From Pseudomonas sp. RIT288 (lineage in GTDB: Bacteria; Pseudomonadota; Gammaproteobacteria; Pseudomonadales; Pseudomonadaceae): a stretch of DNA of 54,129 bases. The position numbers and the translations under genes are program-made. The DNA lies in the NCBI RefSeq assembly GCF_000631985.1, contig NZ_JFYN01000021.1, positions 1 to 54,129 on the forward strand, in the 5' to 3' direction. The notes beneath the pieces were generated by a model. The model made no database searches, was not told where the DNA came from, and saw only the letters and a program-made list of their open reading frames with translations. Shown in pieces: positions 1 through 7,325 of the stretch (position 1 is the first letter of the stretch; each line of letters opens with the position of its first letter).

Positions 1-25
1 GGTTCGAGTCCTGGTCACGGAGCCA
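1..25 (+). tRNA. 3' end of a tRNA, probably tRNA-Asn (truncated by window edge)
   Basis: The window opens inside a T-arm (GGTTCGAGTCC) followed by the 3' acceptor strand and CCA. The acceptor strand CACGGAG suits a tRNA starting TCCGTG, as in pseudomonad tRNA-Asn. The anticodon is outside the window, so identity is an inference. Confidence 0.6.
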
Positions 26-34
26 ATTTCAAAC

Positions 35-111
35 CGGGGTATAGCGCAGTCCGGTAGCGCGCCTGCTTTGGGAGCAGGATGTCAGGAGTTCGAATCCCCT
101 TACCCCGACCA
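35..111 (+). tRNA. tRNA-Pro (anticodon TGG), copy 1
   Basis: A 77-nt cloverleaf with a CGGGGTA/TACCCCG acceptor stem and encoded CCA. The anticodon stem CCTGC/GCAGG holds the loop TTTGGGA, giving anticodon TGG. It is followed 5 nt later by tRNA-Lys. Two identical copies lie downstream in a 255-bp tandem repeat. Confidence 0.96.
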
Positions 112-116
112 TTTTT

Positions 117-192
117 GGGTCGTTAGCTCAGTTGGTAGAGCAGTTGGCTTTTAACCAATTGGTCGTAGGTTCGAATCCCACACGACCCACCA
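117..192 (+). tRNA. tRNA-Lys (anticodon TTT), copy 1
   Basis: A 76-nt cloverleaf with a GGGTCGT/ACGACCC acceptor stem and encoded CCA. The anticodon loop CTTTTAA gives TTT. It is probably cotranscribed with the tRNA-Pro just upstream. An identical second copy lies at 372-447. Confidence 0.96.
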
Positions 193-257
193 TTTTTGAA
201 ACCAGGTAACACTGGGATCGAATCTTAAGATCAGAGGCCAAAAGCGCTGATCGAAGA

Positions 258-287
258 AGGCGATCTTTGATAGGTCGCCTTTTTTTT
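258..287 (+). terminator. Intrinsic terminator after tRNA-Lys copy 1
   Basis: Stem AAGGCGA/TCGCCTT with an 11-nt loop, followed by a T run that ends just before the next tRNA-Pro. It lies inside the tandem unit, so it recurs at 513-542. Confidence 0.75.
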
Positions 288-289
288 AC

Positions 290-366
290 CGGGGTATAGC
301 GCAGTCCGGTAGCGCGCCTGCTTTGGGAGCAGGATGTCAGGAGTTCGAATCCCCTTACCCCGACCA
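290..366 (+). tRNA. tRNA-Pro (anticodon TGG), copy 2
   Basis: Identical to the copy at 35-111. It begins 2-3 nt after the T run of the preceding terminator, so its own promoter would have to overlap the terminator, or it depends on read-through and processing. Confidence 0.96.
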
Positions 367-371
367 TTTTT

Positions 372-447
372 GGGTCGTTAGCTCAGTTGGTAGAGCAGTT
401 GGCTTTTAACCAATTGGTCGTAGGTTCGAATCCCACACGACCCACCA
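372..447 (+). tRNA. tRNA-Lys (anticodon TTT), copy 2
   Basis: Identical to the copy at 117-192, with the anticodon loop CTTTTAA and encoded CCA. Second unit of the tandem array. Confidence 0.96.
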
Positions 448-512
448 TTTTTGAAACCAGGTAACACTGGGATCGAATCTTAAGATCAGAGGCCAAAAGC
501 GCTGATCGAAGA

Positions 513-542
513 AGGCGATCTTTGATAGGTCGCCTTTTTTTT
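513..542 (+). terminator. Intrinsic terminator after tRNA-Lys copy 2
   Basis: Exact repeat of the stem-loop plus T run at 258-287. Confidence 0.75.
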
Positions 543-544
543 AC

Positions 545-621
545 CGGGGTATAGCGCAGTCCGGTAGCGCGCCTGCTTTGGGAGCAGGATGTCAGGAGTT
601 CGAATCCCCTTACCCCGACCA
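545..621 (+). tRNA. tRNA-Pro (anticodon TGG), copy 3
   Basis: Third identical tRNA-Pro. No tRNA-Lys follows; the sequence diverges immediately after the CCA end and runs into a different terminator. Confidence 0.96.
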
Positions 622-625
622 TATT

Positions 626-662
626 AAAAATCCTCGTATCGAAAGATACGGGGATTTTTTTT
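626..662 (+). terminator. Terminator of the tRNA array
   Basis: Stem AAAATCC-TCGTATC / GATACGG-GGATTTT with a GAAA loop and a long T run, immediately after the last tRNA-Pro. Confidence 0.88.
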
Positions 663-783
663 GTCCTTGCGAAAGACAATTCCCTTCAAGCCATCGTACA
701 ACGTGCCGATAGCCCGCTAACAAGAGGGGACTGCCGCTGTTCGCCCCTTCAATCTGGCCAATACAAGAATAAGGGCGTTCGTC

Positions 784-2409
784 ATGTTGCTTCGTCAGTT
801 GAATATTGCTCCCCGTGCCGCACTGGGTTTTGCCCTGATCGCGGTCTTGGTGGCGCTGCTTGGCGTATTTGCCTTGGGGCAGATGTCGAGCATTCGTGAC
901 AGTGAGGTCGCGGTAGAGAACCAGTGGCTGCCGAGCATTCGCGGCGGTGACGAGATTCGCGAGTTGATGTTGCGGATCCGCACGATTTCCCTGCGCATGG
1001 CACTTGATCAGGATCCGCAGAACATCGCGACTTACCGCAGCCAGATGGACACCCGCGACAAGGAGCTGAGCGAGAAGATCGCCGCCTACGACAAACTGGT
1101 CACCACGCCGGAAGGCCAGCAGCTCTATGACCAGTTCAAAAAAACCTTCGCCGCGTATCGCACCGGCATCGCGCAATCCTTCACCCTGGCCGATCAAGGC
1201 AAGCGTGACGAACTGACCAAACTGTTGCTGATTGATATGAAGACCGTGGTCGACGGTTCCGGCAAGCAGCTCAATGACCTGGCGGATCTGTTCACCAGGC
1301 AGGTTGCCGCGGAAAGCCAGAAATCCGCTGACCACTATCAGACCTCGCGCACCATCGTCAGTCTGTTCATCGCGCTGGCGGCGCTGGCCACGGTGGCGCT
1401 GGCGATGTTGCTCACCCGCAGCATTGTCCGACCGCTGAGCACCGCTGTCAGTGCTGCCGAAAACGTGGCCCGTGGCGACCTGACCCGACCGATCGAAACC
1501 CACGGTAACGATGAAGTCAGCCGATTGCTCAAGGCGCTGGCGACCATGCAGCAGAATCTGCGGGAAACGCTGCAAGGCATCAGTGGTTCGGCCACGCAAC
1601 TGGCGACCGCTGCTGATGAACTCAACGCGGTGACGCTCGACAGCACACAAGGCCTGCAGCAGCAGAACAACGAAATCGAACAGGCCGCCACGGCGGTCAA
1701 TGAAATGACCACAGCCGTTGAAGAAGTCGCTCGCAACGCCGTGTCGACGTCCGATGCCACCCGTCAATCCAGTGAGTCGGCACAACTGGGGCAGGCGCGG
1801 GTCAGTGACACCGCGTCGGCCATCAATGCGCTGGCCAGCGACGTGCAGCACACCGGCGAGTTGGTGCAATCGCTGGCCAACCAGTCACAGGACATCGGCA
1901 AAGTGCTGGATGTCATCCGTGCGATTGCCGAGCAGACCAACCTGCTTGCGCTCAACGCCGCCATCGAGGCAGCCCGTGCAGGGGAGAGCGGACGCGGTTT
2001 TGCGGTGGTCGCCGATGAAGTGCGGGCGCTGGCCTATCGTACGCAGCAGTCGACGCAGGAGATCGAGCAGATGGTGCAGGGCATGCGCAGTGGTTCAAGC
2101 CTGGCGCTGGATTCGATGCAGGCCAGCGCTGCCCGGGCCACGACCACGCTGGCGTTGGCCGAGCGCGCCGGGGAGGCGCTGGAAACCATCACTGCGTCAG
2201 TGCATGAGATCCATGAACGCAATCTGGTGATCGCCAGTGCGGCGGAGGAGCAGGCGCAAGTCGCCCGGGAAGTGGATCGTAATCTGGTGAACATTCGCGA
2301 CTTGTCGGTGCGTTCGGCAGCGGGTGCCGATCAGACCAGTGCATCGAGTCATGAACTGTCGCAACTGGCCAACGCGTTGCAAGGCATGGTGCGCCGCTTC
2401 CAGCTCTGA
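784..2409 (+). CDS. Methyl-accepting chemotaxis protein (4HB-type sensor)
   Basis: A 541-residue transmembrane chemoreceptor that would signal to CheA/CheW. Residues about 11-32 form the first membrane helix. A helical periplasmic domain of about 155 residues follows, consistent with a four-helix-bundle (4HB_MCP) ligand domain. The second membrane helix is near 190-212 (SLFIALAALATVALAMLL), then a HAMP segment (RSIVRPL). The C-terminal half is the signalling domain, with the conserved hairpin tip region IAEQTNLLALNAAIEAARAG followed by GRGFAVVADEVRALA. Family and architecture are clear. The ligand cannot be read from sequence, and no other che genes lie nearby. It is probably monocistronic: the gene after it is convergent. 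Confidence 0.95.
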   Translation: MLLRQLNIAPRAALGFALIAVLVALLGVFALGQMSSIRDSEVAVENQWLPSIRGGDEIRELMLRIRTISLRMALDQDPQNIATYRSQMDTRDKELSEKIAAYDKLVTTPEGQQLYDQFKKTFAAYRTGIAQSFTLADQGKRDELTKLLLIDMKTVVDGSGKQLNDLADLFTRQVAAESQKSADHYQTSRTIVSLFIALAALATVALAMLLTRSIVRPLSTAVSAAENVARGDLTRPIETHGNDEVSRLLKALATMQQNLRETLQGISGSATQLATAADELNAVTLDSTQGLQQQNNEIEQAATAVNEMTTAVEEVARNAVSTSDATRQSSESAQLGQARVSDTASAINALASDVQHTGELVQSLANQSQDIGKVLDVIRAIAEQTNLLALNAAIEAARAGESGRGFAVVADEVRALAYRTQQSTQEIEQMVQGMRSGSSLALDSMQASAARATTTLALAERAGEALETITASVHEIHERNLVIASAAEEQAQVAREVDRNLVNIRDLSVRSAAGADQTSASSHELSQLANALQGMVRRFQL

Positions 2410-2424
2410 TGAGCAGAGATCGAT

Positions 2425-2513
2425 TGTAGGAGTGAGCCTGCTCGCGATAGCGGTCCGTCATACACCGCTTCATTGCCTGAACCACCGCTATCGCGAGCAG
2501 GCTCACTCCTGCA
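2425..2513. repeat. REP doublet (inverted pair), GAGCCTGCTCGCGA class
   Basis: Two inverted arms, TGTAGGAGTGAGCCTGCTCG and its complement, flank a short loop, making an extrachromosomal-like palindrome (REPIN). It lies between the convergent chemoreceptor and NADH dehydrogenase genes. Confidence 0.88.
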
Positions 2514-2556
2514 TTTGTTGCGGCTGCCTGCGAATTTTGTGTGCAGCACAAAACAA

Positions 2557-2580
2557 TGTGGGAGCAAGCCAGCTCCCACA
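2557..2580. terminator. Short hairpin between convergent genes, possible terminator
   Basis: TGTGGGAGC and GCTCCCACA flank a 6-nt loop, followed on the + strand by GTTTTTTGTTTT. It resembles a single REP-like hairpin and could end transcription of the chemoreceptor gene. Confidence 0.6.
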
Positions 2581-2590
2581 GTTTTTTGTT

Positions 2591-3889
2591 TTAGTGCAGC
2601 TTCAGGCGTGGCTCGGTGCCGCGACCGATCTTGCTGCCCAGCATCAGCATCGCCGTGCGGAACGGTCCGTACAGCGCCATCTGGTGCATGCGGTACAGCG
2701 ACACGTAGAACATCCGCGCCAGCCAGCCCTCCAGCATCACACTGCCGGTCAGGTTGCCCATCAAGTTACCTACAGCGGAAAAACGCGACAGCGAAATCAG
2801 CGAGCCGTAGTCGGTGTACTTGTACTCCGGCAGGGTTTTTCCCTCGATGCGCAGCTTCAGTGATTTGGCCAGCAGCGACGCTTGTTGGTGCGCGGCCTGT
2901 GCTCGCGGCGGCACGTTGCGATCCGAACCCGGTTGCGGGCAGGCGGCGCAGTCGCCAAACGCGAAGATGTTTTCGTCGCGGGTGGTCTGCAGTGTCGGCA
3001 GCACTTGCAGCTGGTTGATGCGGTTGGTTTCCAGGCCGTCGATGTCCTTGAGGAAACCCGGCGCGCGAATCCCGGCGGCCCAGACTTTCAGGCTGGCCTT
3101 GATCACGTTGCCATCGGCGGTGATCAGGCTGTCGGCGGTCACTTCGCTGACCGAGGCGTTGGTCATTACATTGACCCCGAGTTTCTCCAGAGTCTTGTGC
3201 ACCGGGCCGCTGATGCGCTCCGGCAGGGCTGGCAACACCCGTGGGCCGGCTTCGATCAGGGTGATGTGCATGTTCTCCGGTTTGATCCGGTCCAGACCAT
3301 AAGCCGCCAGCTCATGCGCCGCGTTGTGCAGTTCTGCCGCCAGTTCGACGCCCGTAGCGCCGGCACCGACGATGGCCACGCTGATCTGTTCTACCACATC
3401 GGTCTGCCCGGCATGCGCGCGCAGGTAGTGATTGAGCAATTGCTGGTGAAAGCGTTCGGCCTGTTTGCGGGTGTCGAGGAACAGGCAGTGCTGTGCTGCG
3501 CCCTGGGTGCCGAAATCGTTGGTGGTGCTGCCGACACTGATGACCAGCGAGTCGTAGGCCACTTCACGCGCCGGTACCAGTTCCACGCCGTTCTCGTCGT
3601 AGGTGGCGGCCAGCTGGATTTTCTTCTGCGCGCGATCAAGCCCGCTCATGCGCCCCAGCTGGAACTCGAAGTGGTTCCATTTCGCCTGGGCAACATAGTT
3701 GAGTTCGTCTTCGGAAGAGTTCAGCGATCCGGCGGCCACTTCGTGCAGCAGGGGTTTCCAGATGTGCGTGAGGTTCGCGTCGACCAGCATCACACTGGCC
3801 GTGCCGCGCTTGCCCAGGGTCTTACCCAGACGGGTAGCCAACTCCAGACCGCCGGCGCCGCCGCCGACAATAACAATACGATGGGACAT
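2591..3889 (-). CDS. ndh: Type II NADH dehydrogenase (NAD(P)/FAD-dependent oxidoreductase)
   Basis: A non-proton-pumping NADH:quinone oxidoreductase of about 432 residues, peripheral on the inner membrane. It passes electrons from NADH through FAD to the quinone pool. The N-terminus has the FAD-binding Rossmann motif IVGGGAGGLELATRLG, and the middle has a second dinucleotide fold for NADH, VAIVGAGATGVELAAEL. The motif ENIFAFGDCA is the second FAD contact of this family. The C-terminal about 60 residues (GSVMLEGWLARMFYVSLYR) are amphipathic, as expected for membrane attachment. I place the start at the ATG at 3889 (MSHRIVIV). A TTG five codons upstream is also open, but neither start has a good ribosome-binding site. 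Confidence 0.92.
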   Translation of the reverse strand: MSHRIVIVGGGAGGLELATRLGKTLGKRGTASVMLVDANLTHIWKPLLHEVAAGSLNSSEDELNYVAQAKWNHFEFQLGRMSGLDRAQKKIQLAATYDENGVELVPAREVAYDSLVISVGSTTNDFGTQGAAQHCLFLDTRKQAERFHQQLLNHYLRAHAGQTDVVEQISVAIVGAGATGVELAAELHNAAHELAAYGLDRIKPENMHITLIEAGPRVLPALPERISGPVHKTLEKLGVNVMTNASVSEVTADSLITADGNVIKASLKVWAAGIRAPGFLKDIDGLETNRINQLQVLPTLQTTRDENIFAFGDCAACPQPGSDRNVPPRAQAAHQQASLLAKSLKLRIEGKTLPEYKYTDYGSLISLSRFSAVGNLMGNLTGSVMLEGWLARMFYVSLYRMHQMALYGPFRTAMLMLGSKIGRGTEPRLKLH

Positions 3890-3952
3890 AGGGATAACTC
3901 GCAAGGTTTTTAAAGGAAATCGGTGCGGTTACCCGAGCGAGCGCGAGGCAGC

Positions 3953-4126
3953 TCATAGCGTCAGGTAACTGATTAATCGGCTCAGCAGGCCCAGACCAAT
4001 GGTCACTGCCAGCACCAGCACCAGGAGCATCCACGGCCGGAAAGGCCGGCGCTCGACACGGTGTTGGGACAACTGCAGGTACTCTTCGACATGCTTTTGG
4101 TCTTCGGGGTTCAGGCGGCTGGTCAT
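3953..4126 (-). CDS. DUF3094 small membrane protein
   Basis: A 57-residue protein that starts MTSRLNPEDQKHVEEYLQLS and ends in one hydrophobic helix (WMLLVLVLAVTIGLGLL, about residues 32-48). The N-terminal half is charged and probably cytoplasmic. The pattern matches the DUF3094 family of short pseudomonad proteins, whose function is unknown. It sits on the same strand between ndh and the MOSC gene, with a short gap on both sides. It is too short for most ORF cut-offs and easily missed. Confidence 0.82.
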   Translation of the reverse strand: MTSRLNPEDQKHVEEYLQLSQHRVERRPFRPWMLLVLVLAVTIGLGLLSRLISYLTL

Positions 4127-4177
4127 AAAGGCCTCGTCAGGTAGACGTTGCTGGATGTGCAGAAGCTACAGCGGTTT

Positions 4178-4705
4178 TCAACCGGGGTTGAACGCAGCAT
4201 AGCCGCTGTCCGGAACCGGTTCGACAGACACACCGTCGTCGAGGCGAATGATCCCGCTTTGTAACACCCGCGCGGTAATTCCACCATGCCCGCGCACGGC
4301 TTGAAAGGTGCCGGGGCCGAGGTTGTTTTGCAGGCGCGCGCAGGGCTGGCACCAGCCCGTGGTCTCGAAAATCGCCTGGCCAATGCGAAAGCGCCGCCCC
4401 TTGAGACTGAACAGATTGATCCCGCTGACTACCAGATTGCGTCGCAGATCTTCAGGCCTCACGGGTTGATCGGCAGGCCGGCCCATCAACGCACTGATGA
4501 CCGCGAGGTGTTCGAATTGGATCAACGTCACCTGGCGAGCATTGCGCACGCCGGGGCGGGCGTGATCGCCGGTCAGTCCGGCCTCCAGTCGCGCTTCCAC
4601 GGCGTCGAGTTCGAGCATCGGCCCGCGAGACTCGGGGCGCACGCCGATCCAGCGCACGCGACCGCTCTGCGGCACGTCGGCAATCAACTGCTGCAGCGGC
4701 GTCAC
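4178..4705 (-). CDS. MOSC domain-containing protein
   Basis: A 175-residue protein of the MOSC (molybdenum cofactor sulfurase C-terminal) fold, predicted to handle sulfur or molybdenum-cofactor chemistry through a conserved cysteine. The likely residue is in the segment TTGWCQPCARLQ, near residue 118. The motifs LTGDHARPG and QVTLIQFEHL are typical of stand-alone MOSC proteins. Its start overlaps the stop of the DUF1780 gene by 4 nt, so the two are translationally coupled. A molybdoenzyme (msrP) exists at the other end of the window, but there is no sign of a functional link. Confidence 0.85.
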   Translation of the reverse strand: MTPLQQLIADVPQSGRVRWIGVRPESRGPMLELDAVEARLEAGLTGDHARPGVRNARQVTLIQFEHLAVISALMGRPADQPVRPEDLRRNLVVSGINLFSLKGRRFRIGQAIFETTGWCQPCARLQNNLGPGTFQAVRGHGGITARVLQSGIIRLDDGVSVEPVPDSGYAAFNPG

Positions 4706-5328
4706 AGGCTGATCCCGACATCGAAGACGATGCTGCGACCGAGGTTGCTGCGCAGAAAGTCCGGCGCATCGGGATGGGCAAAGAGCACCCTGGCGAAGGT
4801 CGGGCCGACCAGCGACAGCGAGCGCCAGCCCTGACGCAGATACTCGGTCGGCGGTGGAAAGTGGCTGTTCAGGTCCAGCACCTCGCGCTTGAGGCTGGCG
4901 AAGGCAATGATGTCCAGTTCGCCCAGATCCATGCCGCGTTCCTTGTAGTTGTGCGCTTTTTTGCGCAAGGTCGGTGCCAGTCGCAACAGGAACTCATTGG
5001 CCGGGATCCGCCGCGGCTTGGCTTCACGGCGCACCAGTTGGCTGAGGGAAAACGCACTGCGGCGGCGTTGCAGCTCATCGCGCCATTCGTCGTTGAGTCG
5101 GCGGCCTTCATCGAGAACGAAGAACACTTCGAAATTGGCATCGCGAAACAGCACGTCCGGCGGCTCGCCCGCGGGGGCGAACTCATCGGCACGATAAGGG
5201 ATGTTCAAGCCTTGCAGCAGGCGCTGGCAGACCCAACGCTCACGCTCCCATTTGCGGGCATTGGACAGGAACGCGTTGGCTTGCTCGGCCGCAATGGTCA
5301 GCAGGCGTAAGTAATCTGAGTCATCCAT
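4702..5328 (-). CDS. DUF1780 domain-containing protein
   Basis: A 208-residue soluble protein matching the pseudomonad DUF1780 family. Recognisable parts are the N-terminal helical region (NAFLSNARKWERERWVCQRL), an acidic strand-turn (DVLFRDANFEVFFVLDEGRR) and the C-terminal segment RSLSLVGPTFARVLFAHPDA. The acidic and lysine-rich middle faintly recalls nuclease-like folds, but that is only an impression. No function is known to me. It is first in a coupled pair with the MOSC gene. Confidence 0.82.
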   Translation of the reverse strand: MDDSDYLRLLTIAAEQANAFLSNARKWERERWVCQRLLQGLNIPYRADEFAPAGEPPDVLFRDANFEVFFVLDEGRRLNDEWRDELQRRRSAFSLSQLVRREAKPRRIPANEFLLRLAPTLRKKAHNYKERGMDLGELDIIAFASLKREVLDLNSHFPPPTEYLRQGWRSLSLVGPTFARVLFAHPDAPDFLRSNLGRSIVFDVGISL

Positions 5329-5429
5329 AGCCCAAGCTTAGCGTTCAAATGCGACAAGCAGATAGCTTTGCATTGGCTGATGCTCACCATGCCGCGGTGT
5401 AGACTTGGACAACATGGATTGCGACATCC

Positions 5430-5509
5430 GGTAGGAGCTGCCGAAGGCTGCGATCTTTTGACTTCAAAGAGAAAAATCAAAAGATCGCAGCCTTCGGCAG
5501 CTCCTACAG
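5430..5509. repeat. REP doublet, GCTGCCGAAGGCTGCGATC class
   Basis: GTAGGAGCTGCCGAAGGCTG and its complement form a near-perfect long hairpin around an AT-rich loop. It lies in the 200-nt gap between divergently transcribed genes (DUF1780 and the ECF-type permease). Confidence 0.88.
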
Positions 5510-5530
5510 GGGGAATAGCGTGAGGGAGAC

Positions 5531-6220
5531 ATGATCGGTGCCGAACTGCTGTCCTCGACCAGCCTGACACTCGGCTGGCTGATTTACCTGCCGGTGCTGT
5601 TGTGGGCGATCTGCCGTGCGCCGTGGGTCGAGTTGTTCAGTGACAGTCGGCGTCAGCATCTGCTGTTCGGCACGGTGTTCGCGTTGTTTCTGCTGTGGAT
5701 GGTACGCAGGGATTTCGACACCGGGGTCTCTTACCACTTCATCGGCATGACCGCCGTGACGCTGTTGCTCGACTGGCCGCTGGCGATCGTCGGCGGGCTG
5801 GTGGCACAGCTCGGGCTGGTGTTGCTCGGACGTCAGGATCTGGCGGCGGTCGGGGTCAACGGGACATTGTTGATCCTGTTGCCGGTGTTGATCACCGAGT
5901 GTGTGGCGATCCTCGTCGAGCGTGCCCAGCCGCGTAATCCGTTTGTGTATATCTTCTGTTCCGGGTTCTTTGCCGCGGCGTTGTCCGCATTGCTGTGTCT
6001 GACGCTGAGTCTGGGCCTGCTGTGGTACGACGGCCTGTTCGCCATGCCTGAATGGCTGGAAGATTTCATCGGCTACCTGTGGCTGCTGATTTTCCCGGAA
6101 GCCTTTATCAACGGCATGGTGATCAGCGCGCTGGTGGTGTTCAGCCCCGAGTGGCTGGAAACCTTCAACCGTACCCGCTACCTTTCGGCACCGTGGAAGG
6201 ACGACGATCCCAAGTCTTGA
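5531..6220 (+). CDS. Energy-coupling-factor-type permease (COG3235-like membrane protein)
   Basis: A 229-residue integral membrane protein with about six hydrophobic segments: near 13-28, 45-58, 71-99, 107-126, 138-166 and 178-206. It resembles the CbiM-like family annotated as energy-coupling factor ABC transporter permease. No ATPase (EcfA/CbiO), CbiN or CbiQ partner is adjacent, so substrate and even transport activity are unproven. The 71-residue gene downstream is on the same strand 65 nt away. Confidence 0.72.
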   Translation: MIGAELLSSTSLTLGWLIYLPVLLWAICRAPWVELFSDSRRQHLLFGTVFALFLLWMVRRDFDTGVSYHFIGMTAVTLLLDWPLAIVGGLVAQLGLVLLGRQDLAAVGVNGTLLILLPVLITECVAILVERAQPRNPFVYIFCSGFFAAALSALLCLTLSLGLLWYDGLFAMPEWLEDFIGYLWLLIFPEAFINGMVISALVVFSPEWLETFNRTRYLSAPWKDDDPKS

Positions 6221-6285
6221 TCCACATCAAATCCGCCCCCCGCGCGGCATTTCATGCTCGGCCAAATTCCTTCAGGAGCAGCGGC

Positions 6286-6501
6286 ATGAGTGTTTACGAG
6301 TGGGCGAGGCAGGAGACGCGGCAGAGTCTGGACATGGCGCTGGAGGTGGGCTTCGATCCGGGCCTGAGTTTGCGCGCCTTGCTCAGCGCGGTGGTGCAGC
6401 AGAGCAAGACGGTGCGCAACGCCGAAGACCTGGCCGACGAGTTGCGCTTTCTCGCGGAAAACCTCGACGACGATCAGGACTACGGCTTCATGCGGCCCTG
6501 A
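6286..6501 (+). CDS. Hypothetical protein, 71 residues
   Basis: A small acidic soluble protein starting MSVYEWARQETRQSLDMALE, predicted to be mostly helical, with no signal peptide or membrane segment. The start has a good ribosome-binding site (CAGGAG, about 8 nt upstream). It is convergent with yacG, with only 6 nt between the stop codons. I do not recognise a domain. Conservation of this small gene beside yacG in pseudomonads would support it being real. Confidence 0.65.
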   Translation: MSVYEWARQETRQSLDMALEVGFDPGLSLRALLSAVVQQSKTVRNAEDLADELRFLAENLDDDQDYGFMRP

Positions 6502-6507
6502 TCGCGA

Positions 6508-6705
6508 TCAGTGACGCGGGTCGAAATCGCCGGAGAACATTTCGTCTTCGGCATCCGGGGCGACCGGAATCTTGTGCTCTTCGGACGCCCAGGCGCCGAG
6601 GTCGATCAGCTTGCAGCGATCGGAGCAGAACGGGCGGAATTTGTTCTCTGGAGTGAATTCCACGGGGGCGCCGCAGGTTGGGCATTCGACGGTTGTAGGG
6701 CTCAT
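6508..6705 (-). CDS. yacG: DNA gyrase inhibitor YacG
   Basis: A 65-residue zinc protein with four cysteines in the pattern C-X2-C-X15-C-X3-C (C8, C11, C27, C31), followed by the helical segment DLGAWASEEHKIP and an acidic tail. YacG family members bind GyrB and inhibit gyrase. Its start overlaps the coaE stop by 4 nt, continuing the pilB-pilC-pilD-coaE-yacG order usual in pseudomonads. Confidence 0.93.
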   Translation of the reverse strand: MSPTTVECPTCGAPVEFTPENKFRPFCSDRCKLIDLGAWASEEHKIPVAPDAEDEMFSGDFDPRH

Positions 6706-7325
6706 GACTGGCCTCCGGATAAAGTCAGGTAAAAGTGATGCAGACGCTCGACTTCGCTGTGCAGCCAGGCGAGGTCGCGGTCGTTGACCACCACATCGTC
6801 GGCACGGCTCACGCGATCTTCGCGGCTCGACTGGGCCTTGAGGATCGCCTGGACCTGCTGTTCGCTGGTCTGGTCGCGCTGCAAGGTGCGTTCGATCTGC
6901 AGTTGTTGCGGGGCGTCGATCACCAGGATGCGCTGGGTCATCGCGTACTGCCCGGACTCGATCAGCAACGGTGAAACCAGAATCGCGTAAGGCGATTTTG
7001 CCAGCCCCAGATGATGCGCGATTTCCTCGGCGATCAACGGATGCAGCAGGGCTTCGAGCCAGCGGCGCTCTTCCGGCACTTCAAAAATCAGTTTGCGCAG
7101 GGCCGCACGGTCCAGCGTGCCATCGGCCTGCAGCACGCCCGGGCCGAAGTGTTCGGCAATTTTCGCCAGTGCCGGACGCCCCGGCTCGACCACCCAGCGC
7201 GCTGCGTGATCGGCGTCGACCACATGGACTCCGAGGTCGATGAAATGCTGGGCAGCGGCGCTTTTACCGCTGCCGATGCCGCCGGTCAGGCCGAGAATCC
7301 AGGGTTTTTCCACAGGGGTATTCAT
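6702..7325 (-). CDS. coaE: Dephospho-CoA kinase
   Basis: Phosphorylates dephospho-CoA, the last step of coenzyme A synthesis. The P-loop GLTGGIGSGKS lies at the N-terminus, followed by DADHAARWVVEPG (substrate and adenine-site region). The start at 7325 (MNTPVEKP) gives 207 residues, normal for the family, and a 4-nt overlap with pilD. A longer reading from 7346 would overlap pilD more and adds no conserved sequence. The pantothenate genes of the same pathway lie at 22-24 kb. Confidence 0.95.
   Translation of the reverse strand: MNTPVEKPWILGLTGGIGSGKSAAAQHFIDLGVHVVDADHAARWVVEPGRPALAKIAEHFGPGVLQADGTLDRAALRKLIFEVPEERRWLEALLHPLIAEEIAHHLGLAKSPYAILVSPLLIESGQYAMTQRILVIDAPQQLQIERTLQRDQTSEQQVQAILKAQSSREDRVSRADDVVVNDRDLAWLHSEVERLHHFYLTLSGGQS

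Larger units (their letters stand above)
35..621 (+). repeat. 255-bp tandem repeat of a tRNA-Pro/tRNA-Lys cassette (2 full units plus a third tRNA-Pro)
   Basis: Units 35-289 and 290-544 read as identical, including the roughly 97-nt non-coding spacer after tRNA-Lys. A third unit is cut to the tRNA-Pro alone (545-621). Identity in the spacer, where selection should be weak, points to recent unequal duplication or continuing homogenisation. Confidence 0.93.

Noticed and set aside
128..679. Two reading frames on the - strand (MVGVRGFELLTSCSQ...) across the tRNA array
   Set aside because: They are antisense readings of the tRNA genes, well-known spurious ORFs caused by conserved T-arm and anticodon sequences.
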